Shown here: in pieces, positions 1 through 11,678 of the stretch
Layout of the letters: every line of letters starts with the position of its first letter
Numbering within the stretch: the stretch's first letter is position 1
Assembly (NCBI GenBank): GCA_002633005.1
Contig: NMRA01000003.1
Span: 2,723,117 to 2,787,116, forward strand
From: Phoronis australis
Taxonomy: Eukaryota > Phoronida > Phoronidae
Length of the DNA stretch: 64,000 bases
Direction of reading: 5' to 3'
The notes under the pieces: model-generated
The model's input: only the letters and a program-made list of their open reading frames with translations
Told to the model about the DNA's origin: nothing
Databases searched by the model: none
Program-made: the position numbers and the translations under genes

Positions 1-2527
1 ACAAAGAGTAACGGTCACGATCCATCGTTTTCAGCCTATTCACTTAGCGAAACTTACAAAATTTCCCATAAAATTTGCATCAATTGGTTGTCTGTCACCC
101 TTTTTTGTTTCAACTTCTGTTCTAAACAACTAGAGGATTTGTTGTGTATCTAACCAAGATGGTCATATATGTTGGACGGTGGCAGCCGAGAAAACGCAGG
201 ATATAGTCTTAAAGTAAAGTAATGCACGCGGTGTCGGTGACTGCAAATTCCCCTGTTCTAAATACATCCACGGATATAGGTCCGTTCATCATTTCATTAA
301 CCCTCTTTTCCTTGTTTCCGCCAGTTTAAAACGGAAAAGTGAGAGTAGAAACAATTCATAAATTATAGCCCTATATGAATTAATTTGAATTTCCCTATCC
401 ATTACAGAGTCATTCGACAGTAGCACCATGCTACTGGTGCACCACCAAAAAGTAAAACACTGAACTTAAGAACTCTATATTGAATTCTGTTTAAATTGAA
501 AATCATGTAAATCTTGCTAATTTGAAGGAGCATCAGACCACAAGGAAATAAATTTTGATTAAATAAGTTTGCGTTGAAACTCGTTTTTAACTCATAAGAG
601 AAACGAGTGTCTTTAAAGCTTCGCTCGAACGGTTGTTAGTTATTCTAGATGTACTGGTTAATCGAGGTAGTCCTAGAAATGTTTTAGACGAAAAAAAAAA
701 CGCCGGACATGTCAAGCGTTTCGCGCCATATTACGTCACTACGAGACTGAAAACGGCAAGAGCTGCCGATAGCAGCAGTCTTGAACATTCGCAGGTACTT
801 GCGGTAGAAGTACACATCTACCGCAGGTAAAAGAGTTTATTGAATAGAGCACCGATGTAAGCGGGTGGTTTTCATAGCTAGTTAAACCTCCGGCAGAGGA
901 TTCTCGCGTTGACGGAAGTCCGGTTGAACTAATCAGCGCCAAATGTTCCAAATGACTCCTCCTCACTTTAAAGACAACTAATAATTTTAAGCTAAAATAG
1001 CATCTTGCACCAACTTACTATTTTATTTAAATGTTTTTCGATGGTAGATCGTTAATCCAAGTTCTATGGAATAATTAAGTCAAAAGCACGTCTAAAATTT
1101 GTATTGCCACTTACAGGCACTCAACCAAACATCTTGAAAGAGCACAGGCATTTCAACTCAACAACCATAACTAACTCACAACGTTGTACCTTAAAATTAC
1201 AAACCTTGGAATAATTTCTGGTACTATTTAGCTACTTACCGTCATACACATGCAACCGCATCGAGCTTTACGTATTTAAATCTCTGCTCTCATTTTCACG
1301 AAAGATTTCGCTCTAGTCGGCTGGCGACCGGGTCGCCAACCGAAGCGACGTCTTTCGAGAAAACGTTTTCTGCTCAGAAACATCGGTTTTGGCTTCAGAA
1401 ATTGTGTCATGGTATCAGCCAACCTTTTGCCAGACGAACAAAGTTATTAAGACAATTCATTTCCCATCGTTAAGCTGAGCTAATTTTTTTACCTCAATCG
1501 ATTACTTTGGTCAAATATTTTGCGAATTTGTCAGCAAACTTTTCTAAATAAAATTTTTAGCAAGCTGGACTCTAACATCTTTTAGGATGATTCAGTTTTT
1601 GATTGACCGATGAAACAGATTCTTTGATTTAAATCATGGTGACGGTGATCACGTCATTAATACATATTTTTGCTGCTTTAATTGTATTTTGGTGACCTTA
1701 CGCAAAAATAAAATCCGACAATAAGCCCAAAAGTTACGCTCCCGAATGTTGATGTGTTGTGGAGGTCTCATTCATCCAGATTTCACTGCCTTTCGAATGA
1801 AAAATAACGGTCAGTGAATGGTCACCGATCTCAGTCGAACGACAGTCGGATTACGATTGGCGTGATCCGTTTCAGTCAAGTTATATACGAATATTTATAG
1901 CTCAAAAATTCGAGACGCAACATTTTTCTATACACTGTGATTTGTCGTCTACGAAAAGTGTACCAATGAAGTGTGTTGACAGGGATTTACGAAGACACGT
2001 GAACAGCCCGTAAGGCAAGATGTGAATCACTGCTGCACAAAATGCTACGAACTAAGGTCATGAAATGAAGTGTATGCCGATACTATACGCGGGAAGCTCG
2101 TGGTGTGCGTAGTTACGGCTGCCGCAGCGGCATTGCAGCTGTGCCTTGCATTTTACTGGTACCACTTTTAAAAAAAGGAACAATTATATTGTTGAGGTGA
2201 CCATAATGCTCCTGTCAGGAGGACCAGTTTTCGTTGCTAAATTACCTGACGCTATTCATTACAAATCACGAGTAAGAAGAAAACGGATAGTCGGCGAAAG
2301 AATCAAATTGGTTATCAAGCCTTAGGCCAACTGCTTTTATTCACATGTTTCCTTCCAAGGTTGGATTTTAACCCGTCGACTGCCAAAGAAATATTAAATT
2401 AATCTTTCTGCTATATTTTAGGTTTATTGCATTGCATTGTATTGTGTTGTGTTGTATTGTATTGTGTTGTATTGTATTGTATTGTATCGTATGTCAGATG
2501 AGAGTACTGGCATATATATTTACCTAC
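1..2527. other. No gene recognised (left edge)
   Basis: I see no exon I can support in this stretch. The short open frames (for example 633-830 plus and 739-966 minus) have no splice-site context and no recognisable protein content. Later exons of the glutamate-receptor-like gene that ends at 2528 must lie here or beyond the left edge. The only clear structure is the pentanucleotide repeat at about 2421-2490. Confidence 0.5.
2421..2490. repeat. ATTGT pentanucleotide microsatellite
   Basis: About 13 tandem units of ATTGT/GTTGT/ATTGC, imperfect at both ends. It lies within 40 bp of the exon at 2528-2577, on the downstream (intron) side of that minus-strand exon. The open frame 2437-2622 is produced by this repeat. 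Confidence 0.9.
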
Positions 2528-4885
2528 CTTCGTCAGCCAAATCAATGAGAAATCCGGCCAGAGTTCCGTTGTCGTCTCTGAAAGTCAAGACAAACATCGA
2601 ATTTATGAACAAAATTGAGTGATGACACATTTACCTTCTCTATCCAAAAATGACAAATGCGGCATAGTCTCTGAATTAATTCATTCGATTGTTGCCAAAC
2701 GGTAATACTCAACACATACAGGGAAACAAATGCTGGAAAAGTCAATTTTTATTCAACCGAGTTAGATGTCAGAGTTATTTATGTGACGACCTTCGACTTC
2801 CCGACTTCTGAGCAACATAATGTTTTGTGACTCAGTCGTTATTAACAGTTAGCACAATTCACGCATTTCCTAGGTAAGCAGACAGATCAGCAAGGTCTCA
2901 GGACAACTTAAAGTCGGGTTTAAAAGGGGACTGTAGTCAAAATAATGTTGCAATTAATCGGTTCTAACATACAAATAAAACTCACATTTGCCTGAATTGC
3001 GTGCCAAACAAAAGCCAATTCGTATTCATGGTCAAAACACTAAATTCTGAAAGCGATCGCTGATTGGCTGATGTGTCAGTGACGTGAACGGCGGGGTATC
3101 GGCTGCTTTGCACATTCATTGCTTATGTCATATTTGAAGAGTTTACATCGTAATTTATCATTGTATCAANNNNNNNNNNNNNNNNNNNNNNNNNNNNNNN
3201 NNNNNNNNNNNNNNNNNNNNNNNNNNNNNNNNNNNNNNNNNNNNNNNNNNNNNNNNNNNNNNNNNNNNNNNNNNNNNNNNNNNNNNNNNNNNNNNNNNNN
3301 NNNNNNNNNNNNNNNNNNNNNNNNNNNNNNNNNNNNNNNNNNNNNNNNNNNNNNNNNNNNNNNNNNNNNNNNNNNNNNNNNNNNNNNNNNNNNNNNNNNN
3401 NNNNNNNNNNNNNNNNNNNNNNNNNNNNNNNNNNNNNNNNNNNNNNNNNNNNNNNNNNNNNNNNNNNNNNNNNNNNNNNNNNNNNNNNNNNNNNNNNNNN
3501 NNNNNNNNNNNNNNNNNNNNNNNNNNNNNNNNNNNNNNNNNNNNNNNNNNNNNNNNNNNNNNNNNNNNNNNNNNNNNNNNNNNNNNNNNNNNNNNNNNNN
3601 NNNNNNNNNNNNNNNNNNNNNNNNNNNNNNNNNNNNNNNNNNNNNNNNNNNNNNNNNNNNNNNNNNNNNNNNNNNNNNNNNNNNNNNNNNNNNNNNNNNN
3701 NNNNNNNNNNNNNNNNNNNNNNNNNNNNNNNNNNNNNNNNNNNNNNNNNNNNNNNNNNNNNNNNNNNNNNNNNNNNNNNNNNNNNNNNNNNNNNNNNNNN
3801 NNNNNNNNNNNNNNNNNNNNNNNNNNNNNNNNNNNNNNNNNNNNNNNNNNNNNNNNNNNNNNNNNNNNNCTACTTGATTGCACGCTAACACAGGACAGTG
3901 ACCTTGCCCCCGCCAAATACGTCACGAGACTAAGCAGCGCTCCAAGCCGGTAATTTTTTGAGCTTCGTTAGAGAACATAAGTTTAATTTTTGGTGTTGAA
4001 TTATTTGTGAAATTAATCAACAATTCATAGAAAACTACCCAGAATTTATTCAGAATAAAATACAGTTCCCTTTTAAGGCTGAAAAAGCGCACACCGGAAT
4101 TGTCTTCTTTTTCATGCGCGCACCCAGCCTAAAATATAGGGGGAATTTATCGGTATGCGTATCTTTTACGAACAAAAATCAACGAAGACTAGAAAAGAAA
4201 CAAAAAAAAAAAACAAAAAAAAAAACAAAAAAAAAACGGGCCACTAGGTTCAGGCCTACGAATTCAATGCATCCGCGCAGAATTCCTGTAGACTTTTGTC
4301 TCGTTTACTCGGAGTTTTTGTTTCGCTGAGGCGGACCTTTTCGCCCAATTCACCAAATTGGGGGGCTCATGCGCCCATGTTATTATAAAATCCAATTACA
4401 GGTTTTCTGGTACACGTTGCACCAGACGTGGGCCTTGCACTGATCACCTGGAACCATTTTTATGCTTTATTAATATATACTTAAAACAGAGGTGAGGAGC
4501 TAGAGACCTGACTTAAAGGTCTAGCAGTGTGCTACAATGGGACTTGAACCCACGACCTCGAGTAATGGAAACGGACTCAGGGAAATGTTTTCTTTAACTT
4601 ATTAATTTTGACCAGAGAATGTGGTATGTACATGTATATGCGTTACGTATAAATTTTTAACTGGAACAACAGCAACGGTTCACATTACTGTCGTTTTCGC
4701 ATTTAGCGATAATGCTGACCAAAACGCTAGCTTGTTTTCACCAGTTTGTGAACGGGTGCAAATGATAACTTACATATAGGCATCGGAGCCGTATGGCGCG
4801 GCAGTTGCAAGAAGATAAATCGTCTTTTCTGTACAGCTTTGGGTTACGACGGCAGTTGATGCAATCACGAAGAAGTGGAGTAATT
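2528..4885 (-). CDS. Partial ligand-binding (iGluR / PBP-like) gene, two exons
   Basis: Two minus-strand exons. The exon at 4885-4774 (112 nt) follows a TTTACTTTCAG acceptor and ends at GTAAGT. It encodes a hydrophobic stretch (LLHFFVIASTAVV, signal-peptide-like) and then KTIYLLATAAPYGSDAY. The exon at 2577-2528 (50 nt) follows TGACTTTCAG and ends at GTAGGT. Splicing joins AT|A and continues DDNGTLAGFLIDLADE with no frame break. A pattern of 'hydrophobic-T..PY....DNG.L.GF.IDL..E' is typical of the first lobe of ionotropic glutamate receptor and bacterial-type solute-binding domains, which is the basis of the call. The first codon must come from an earlier exon (entry phase 1) that I did not find, and later exons are also not found. 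The 700-N gap lies in the intron. The family assignment is an inference from about 35 residues, so a different secreted protein is possible. Confidence 0.5.
3170..3869. other. Assembly gap, 700 N
   Basis: Unsequenced scaffold gap. Open frames reported across it are runs of unknown residues and carry no information. It falls in the intron between the two glutamate-receptor-like exons. Confidence 1.
4104..4350. repeat. Dispersed repeat, copy 1
   Basis: Starts CATGCGCGCACCCAGCCT and ends near CTCGGAGTTTTTGTTTCGCT...CGGACC.TTT.GCCC. The same order of blocks recurs at 58808-59005, and its first block occurs again near 59190. This copy is interrupted by an A-rich tract at 4198-4238. I see no coding potential and cannot assign the family. 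Confidence 0.6.
4198..4238 (+). repeat. A-rich simple repeat (A10-12 C)n
   Basis: Long A runs broken by single C residues. It produces the lysine-rich open frame at 4114-4329, which is not a real protein. Confidence 0.9.
4404..4590 (-). mobile_element. tRNA-derived SINE, copy 1
   Basis: Read on the minus strand, it carries a Pol III B-box-like GTGGGTTCAAGTCCCA (around 4535-4550) near its head and a shared tail block CCAGGTGATCAGTGC. The same order (TCTGGTACAC, TGATCACCTGGAACCATTT, GACCTCGAGTAA.GGAAAC) recurs at 44836-45060 in the same orientation. Two copies sharing tRNA-like and non-tRNA blocks support a SINE family; no family name is assigned. Confidence 0.6.
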
Positions 4886-7033
4886 CTGAAAGTAAAACAA
4901 ATCAATGACTGCATTGTGAAACGATAGCTTGCAATTGCGAATAACACGTGGCTGCCGACGATGGATTGCAACCTGCCAAAACTCAAATATTTGTTAGGGA
5001 CCTGTAGACACTAATCGACCCCTGGTCATAAATAAAGAGGTTTACTAATTTACCTAAAAGTTTTTTACAGTAACCAAGTCAAATCGATGTGCATGCCTGT
5101 AACCACTTGACATCGCGTCAGACATCGACAGTGTTATCAGAAAAAATGATACACAAATACATTGGTAATATAGAGAACTTTGATGAATGTTAAACCGGAT
5201 GCTTTTTAAAAGCTTTCATTGTGTTGCATGCAGGTAACATGCGATAGAAAAATTAGGTACCATCTGAGCTCAAACTGCCACAAGTTAGAAATTATGATTA
5301 CGTTTGTTGCTCTGCTATAAACTTGCCTTCTGTCAAAAGTTCGGTTAGTTTTCACAAATTCGGCATTTTTAGTTTTATTCAGTGTAATTAGTTCTACCTT
5401 TGATTAAACTCATGATTGGTCAATAAATATGGTTAATTTTTTACAAGATTTCAAACGTATTTTTTTCTCAAAGTATTCCGCAAGTCGATTTTTATTTTGT
5501 TCTTGGAAAATTAGAGAAGTCCTTTAAAAATGTGGGCTAAAGCCTCCGCTCTGATACCGCCCCCTTTGTCCACTACCAAACTGTTTGTGATTGAAGTAAA
5601 GGGAACAATACGAAACACAAAACCGTTCTTTAGGCCTGAACTGCTTCCTTGCTTTTTTAAAAGATTCTGGGATATTGAAACGAAGTGAGACAACTTGTTA
5701 CTGCTCGAGAGCGGACTTATGTGTTGACCCGTCACTTTTTACGGCGTGCAGGGCGTGAACTCTTTAAACCACTTTTAATGTGTGCAGTGACAAATGTGAC
5801 CAATTTTATGGCTATAAATTTGACCTAAATCAAAAGTTTGTATTTTTTTACAAGGCGAGACTTTTCAATTGTTTTCACTTGTGTGTATGTTATATGTGCC
5901 AATGGCGGACGTAGCGATCACTTTCGATTTTTTTCGGACTTGTCTTAATTTTGTGCTAACTGTTATTGTATGATTTAGCCAGATTGTGGAGTTATAAACC
6001 AATATTACGGATTCCATAAATCGCAATATTGGCCGCTGGCATGGTAACACGATTTAAATTAATGTTAAAAACTTTTTAAGTAGTGTAGATCTCACCAGTT
6101 TTCGATCCCGGGTTCGTTTTTACCACTACGTCACCAGCATACCATGGAACTCGATGGTCTCATGACGGCGACATCCCGTTGCTCCCAACTTGTTCGATTG
6201 TATAACCCAACAAGAAGTTGGGAAGTTTACCCCCCGTAGTCAATTAACTCCATTCTGGCGTTGATGGTTGGAGGGCCTGCGCTTTTTTGTTTGATAATTG
6301 CTCTAATCTCCGATCAGATCGTATCTAGCCTAACTGGGGTGGGCTGATAAAAATGAAAGTTAAGTTAGCCAGATATTATCGCACGTTCAGCACCCCCCAC
6401 GTCTGGAAAAGTTACTGAACGAAAGGACGATGTAATGTAGAAACTTAAAAATGGCATCCAGATCCTGTCTTCACAGCTGTTTTAAATGACCGTGAAATGT
6501 ATAAACCACCAGGTATGACAGACCTGCATCAAAGCGTGGCAGTTACCACCATCACGGTATTGTATTTTCAAGGCTAAAATGTCTATTCTCTGAATTTCAA
6601 TACGCGCCAATTTGCACGTAATTTAGCGCGTGCACGATGACCATGCTGACACGCAGATCTAAAAACCGAAACAGGCATACTGACCTGGGTGGAAGTAAAA
6701 ATTATGTTAAAAAAAAAAAAATGTTAAAATCATTCAACTGGTACATGTCATACCGCATAGGAGTAGGTAATTGCAAATTAGAATCTTAAAGCACTTTACA
6801 TAAATTATACTTACTCATCGCTTTATATGGGCTCAAGTTTGTGCAAAGAAAGATCCGTTTTAGACCACGTCAGTGCTTGTTCGGTTGTCTGACCGGAGAC
6901 ACATCAGACAACTTGCGATGATTTAGGTCGAGAAACGCGAACCTGGATTGCATAATTCGGTAGTCAAGGAAATAAAAATCCTCTCATGTGGTTTTATTAC
7001 GCGGAACGCATTGCTACATTAATGGTACCAATG

Positions 7034-7429
7034 CAAAGGCGGATTTAGGGGGGGGGGGGGGGCAGAGGGCCCGGCCCCCCCTTGACTACCGCAAAAAAAT
7101 AAAACAGCAAGAGCGTAGGGAAATGTTGAGTTTATTAATTAACCCCGGTAATTAAAATTATACGGATGAAACAAGATTTAAATGTGTGCAGTTTTAGTGT
7201 TGACACGTTCTCTGTGTTTTTTTGCTTTTTTTTCTTGGATAATACTTCAGGAATAAATAAAATGCTTGATTTTTAGAGGAAAATGCAGAAAATTTCCTGG
7301 GCGGGAGGGGAGCCCCCCTCCTAACCTCCCCCCATTCGGTGCTATGCGCATCTACAATGGTGGTTTGCGCAAATGCTTACAGCCGGACAAAATGTTGGCC
7401 CCCCTTGTGATATCCTAGATCCGCCACTG
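7034..7429. mobile_element. hAT-like MITE, copy 1
   Basis: The left end reads CAAAGGCGGATTTAGG followed by a G run. The right end, reverse-complemented, reads CAGTGGCGGATCTAGG. The element is flanked on both sides by CAATG (7029-7033 and 7430-7434), a 5-bp target-site duplication. Ends of the CAGTGGCGGATCYAGG type occur on many non-autonomous hAT-like elements in invertebrate genomes. The 396-bp interior has no transposase open frame. A second member lies at 59127-59430. Confidence 0.75.
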
Positions 7430-7981
7430 CAATGAACAATACATAAAGAGACGACGACACTGTTCGCAAGTTAGACCCTGTCCGCCATATTGGTAGGGGG
7501 AAGAAATGCAAACAAAAGCACGTTCGCGTTATGGAAGCCGGGAAATATCCACAACAAAATTTGAAATTTTTAATACTAGAGAGCCAACACAAAGCAATGT
7601 AAACATGTAATTCACGCAGTGCTTTTAACGATCATGTAAGCCAGACAAAATTAGTAATACTTCGGCTGAAATTCTCAGTGCTGCTAGGGCCTGGGAGGTT
7701 TTTCCGCCTGACGTCGAAAAATCAACTACACTGAAATGTCGACATTATATAAATTGGTGGAAAAATTTCCTTTATACTTTGATACTACCTACGTGGGAAT
7801 ATACAGTCATAAACCTTTTTTGGGTTGAATAGCAAAAATAATTTTGAGTTCTATTTACAGTAAAAAAATTAGACCCCGGGTGTTTCGAAAACCAGCACCT
7901 CACCTTTAAAGAGTTGGCATCAGGTGACACTGTGGGGGAAAAAGAGCCTAATAAAAATAATTTCGGCAGACATCAGACAAT

Positions 7982-8030
7982 GTTAGTCGAATGCACATGC
8001 GAGAAATGTACCATTGTTACATTTTACGAA
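7982..8030 (+). repeat. Inverted partner of the 10.26-kb repeat
   Basis: GTCGAATGCACATGCGAGAA and the following ATGTACCATTGTTACATTTTACG match the reverse complement of 10262-10304 with about three mismatches over 43 bp. The two copies are inverted about 2.3 kb apart. They could be subterminal repeats of one decayed element or two independent small copies. Confidence 0.6.
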
Positions 8031-9775
8031 AGCCACGTCATATTTCATGAGTTTGCATCATATTTGCCACACGGAGGAAAACCATTCACACACATAACGC
8101 CTTCTTTCCAGATTGTGTGAATGAAATTCTATCAAATGTGCCAGGTCGAATTTATATATGTGTCCCTGTGTGCTTTCCGTGCTTTTTTAACATGTCTGAG
8201 TAGTTTTATGGTATAGTAAAAATATACAGCTTACAGTTTCACTCCACACGAAAGGATTTTCCAGGATCAGGTAACAATTTTTTTTTATTGTTAAAGCGTT
8301 CTTGCAATCATTTTTTGCCACTTACATGTTATAAACCAATTGTGTATCCGGCATAACAGTAAACAAACTACAATAACAAAATTTTTCATGGAGAATTCAA
8401 TTTAGGAAGTCAATTTGATAGAAAGAAACACCCGTTTTATCCCACGATCGTTTGGTTTTCTTCAGCCAGTGTTTTATTGCGTTGGAGTGATGATCATCGC
8501 TAATGTAGTAAATGCCTGGTCCACGTAAAAGAAGCAAAACCAGTTTCTAGTGATGCCAACGGGTTCTGTCTACCACCTTAGTTACGAATGACAATTTCTT
8601 AAAGACATTGTGGTGGTAGGAAATAAAAGCACGCATTTATTTGCCGGCAGGTTGACAGATTTTGCCAAATCAATAGCAAAATATCGCCTTTGAGAAGGGC
8701 GACTCCATAGTTTAAAAAAGTGGCGACATAGTAGCGTGTTTTATACAGCTTAAAAGCCGAAAGAAATATCATTGTTCATACGATGTCAAACTTGTCTGAA
8801 ATTGTGGTGGTAACAACAGTTCAAATCGTGACGTGTATACGTAAAGATGGGATGCCTAGCTGGGGAAATAGAAAATATTTTGCACTGTGAAATGACATTA
8901 TCATTTTGCTCAAACCTGGTCTAGGTCAATAGTTTAAAAGGGCAATATTCCAAAAAAGCTGACTGTCGGTCTTTCGGACTACAAAACCATGCGCTTTCTC
9001 TTTCTATCAAAATTGCTAGTTTGTCAATGTTCGTTAGTTTGAAGTACATATGAATAAAGACAATGATAGGACATTCTATTATTAATGGACGTGAAGTCAC
9101 GTGTCTCATGAGGCGCCATTTTCTTGTGTTGCAGCTCGCAGATAAGGGAATTTGGTTTATTAACCACTTTGATACATTGCATTAAAAACTTATATTAAAC
9201 ATCGCTGATTTTCGACGTTGGCCGTTTTTTGTTCCGTACAACCCACTTTCAATGAAACTTAGTTAAAACCACTCTGTAAATCACTGTGTTTTTCTAAGAA
9301 TATCGGGGCCTGTTCCACATAAAATCGTTACCTGTTTTGTGTGTCCGTTACCAGGCATTCTAACGCTGACCACAGCCAACTAGTGGTTAGTTCTCGAAAA
9401 ATGTCTGCCTCCAGAGTTCTTAACGCAATTTTGAACTTAAACATTATTGTGGAACAATCCCCGGTGGGTATCCTCACGTTTAGATGTAAGTCGCGAGTAA
9501 AATACTGCGGTCTGAATTCTGTTCTTCGTGGCAAAATACGGATGGATATAGTTATATTTACAAACAGTTCCTCACAACATCGTTAAGGCTGAACACTAGG
9601 AACCTCTTTAATTTTTTGTTGGAACAGCACTCGCTGTCCACTAAGGAAAGTCTGATGAAAACATTGAACCATATATGAGATGATTGTAAAATCTTTGAGG
9701 ACCATGATGTATTAGCACTTTGCTAAACATGTATTGTGTCCTTGTTAAATAAATTTAAAAATATTGTTAATAATA

Positions 9776-9885
9776 ACGACAGCGAAAACGAGTAATAGTA
9801 GTGATAGTAGTTAAGGTAGTAATAGCAGTAATAATAGCAATAGTAGTAACAGTAGCAATAGTAGTGTAATACTAATAAAAATGAT
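9776..9885. repeat. Imperfect AGT/ATA trinucleotide tract
   Basis: About 110 bp of AGTAATAGTAGTGATAGTAG-type trinucleotides with frequent interruptions. It gives rise to the tyrosine-rich frame 9723-9962 on the minus strand, which is not a gene. Confidence 0.9.
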
Positions 9886-10309
9886 AACAAGGAGCCAAAT
9901 TCATGTCGTGTCAGCCCGCAGTGCATCCCTTTAGAAGTGGTATCACTAAAAGTGCCGCACAAAAAGGTGTTTTTTCACAGAAAAAATACTTTCCAAAATG
10001 GTGCCATTTTCGACAAAATTATATCTATAAGGTGCCTTTGCTGATTTTCTGGAACAGGACTGTGCGAAAATGTGAATTTTTACACAAATTAGTCTCTAAA
10101 TGGGTCAAATTTTTGTACGAGCCCACTCTCTGAACGAGTAGGTATTCAAGTTTTTCAAGATGCACGCCTCGTCCAAAAATACTCCAGTGCCCTCCTGTCG
10201 TGGCAGATCCACTTGTTTGTGATTTTGGTCATTTTCTTTGCAAAATGACATCGGTTTTGTCAGTAAAATGCAACAATGGTACATTTCTCGCAAGTGCATT
10301 CGACGTGAA

Positions 10310-10460
10310 ATGTAACACTGTAAAACGTAAGAACTTGTTACATTTTAGGAGAGGCTTAGCAACGTAAAATGTAACAATGACATAAATGTAACAGTTGTTA
10401 CATTTTACGTCATAAAATGTAACAGTTCTTACATTTTACGTCATTGTTACATTTTACAGC
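10310..10460. repeat. Clustered direct and inverted ACGTAAAATGTAACA units
   Basis: At least seven copies of the 14-15-bp word ACGTAAAATGTAACA, or its reverse complement TGTTACATTTTACGT, lie head-to-head and head-to-tail within 150 bp. They can fold into several alternative hairpins. The adjoining 10262-10304 block is shared in inverted orientation with 7982-8030. Probably the end structure of a small transposon. Confidence 0.75.
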
Positions 10461-11390
10461 GTATCAATGCCCTGTCCCCCTGGCTTGTGTATTCTGCTTC
10501 CAGCTACCGACTCATTTGACATCAATTCGGATTGCTCATAAGTTGCCTTTAAAAATTACACAAGTCACCCATCAACCCAGATCACCTCCAGACAGCGCAA
10601 TACCAAAAACAGATACTGAGGGTGAAGACTGGTATAAATGCAACATATTAATATCATTATTTATTGTTTGTGTTAAAAATGTTTTGGACGGCATGTCTAA
10701 ATATCCTTGTAGTGGTCAAGAAATGGTCAACCAGAGGACAGATGTATCACCGGTTATGTAATAATAAACTGTATTTACTTCAAAAAAAAACCCATACCCT
10801 TTGTTTGCAATGCAATAAACCTTATCTGGTGGGAAATTTACAGGCTCACTACTGTCTAAAGACTTACATGCCCAGTTACTGAACTGGCATGTCTTAATGA
10901 CTGGGCTTGATTTGCTGTTTGGCTGGGGCGTACTACCTTGTTGTTGCCAGAAGACTAAGAGATGAAAGCACCTCGACTAGCCTAGTCTTGGTATAACATG
11001 GTTTGTAAACGATATTCCTACATTGTGACAGTAAAGTTTTTAACTTGAAGGCCAAAAATCTATAGCTAAGAACTCGAAATATCTTAAAAATGACAGCTAC
11101 ACTAAGCAAATTGGATCTTTATGAAGATACAGCCAGATGGAACTTGGCAGTGAAGCTAGCAGAACCTGCGGTGGTGTAATGGATAAATAGTACAAGGGAG
11201 ACCATCTCACAGATTTTAAAAGGATCTTGCAAAGGCAAAGGTCATTTTACAGGATGTTCAATGACAAGAAGTTTGCTCCGGAGTATTGTGGGTAGCATGA
11301 CTTATAAGTTGTGTCTACAAATTACACCCCACTTAACCTGATCTCCTGGAAGACTGATTGACATCATGTACTTGCCAGAACATCAGCAAC

Positions 11391-11417
11391 ATCATCAACA
11401 ACAACAACAACAACAGT
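11391..11417. repeat. CAA trinucleotide microsatellite
   Basis: About eight CAA/CAT units, just downstream of the NUDCD3 poly(A) signal region. Confidence 0.85.
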
Positions 11418-11445
11418 CAATAGAAACATGTCCCTCTTGAAAATT

Positions 11446-11479
11446 TTTATTTTCTGCACATCCATACTACCATTTTATT
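11446..11479 (-). promoter_or_regulatory. Candidate poly(A) signals of NUDCD3
   Basis: Two AATAAA hexamers on the minus strand (read as TTTATT at 11446-11451 and 11474-11479) lie 200-235 bp downstream of the NUDCD3 stop codon at 11679-11681. Either could direct 3' end formation; no transcript data are available to choose. Confidence 0.5.
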
Positions 11480-11678
11480 CATTGAATAAATAAAATGACA
11501 TTCTCTAAATGTGGGTTTACAAGTTAAAAAACACATCACTGCACAATACATGCGCAAAACAATTACATTCTCCCCAATGCATAAGTGGGAATCAAAAAAA
11601 GTGAACCTGTGCAGAAACTAATGGGTCTGCAATGACAATACTCTGTATAATACGCAGCCTTTCCAGTGTTTGTATTGT

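Larger units (their letters stand above)
4886..11400. other. Gene-poor region with repeats
   Basis: No exon with splice sites and recognisable product was found apart from the features listed separately: MITE at 7034-7429, trinucleotide repeat at 9776-9885 and ACGTAAAATGTAAC array at 10310-10460. Open frames here are short and not recognisable. The first exon of the glutamate-receptor-like gene and its promoter should lie somewhere above 4885 but could not be placed. Confidence 0.5.

Noticed and set aside
2437-2622. 61-codon frame starting MYCVVLYCIVLYCIV
   Set aside because: Produced by the ATTGT microsatellite; antisense to the exon at 2528-2577.
3119-3925. Open frames of about 250 codons on both strands across 3170-3869
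   Set aside because: They consist of N residues translated as unknown; there is no sequence evidence.
6080-6240. Possible tRNA gene around TTCGATCCCGGGTTCG
   Set aside because: Two overlapping B-box-like words, but no A-box at the right distance and no cloverleaf pairing.
10664-10882. Zinc-knuckle-like CLQCNKPYLVGNLQAHYC in a short frame
   Set aside because: Spacing is suggestive but there is no homologous context, no splice signals and no second finger. It may be a transposon relic; not enough to call a gene.
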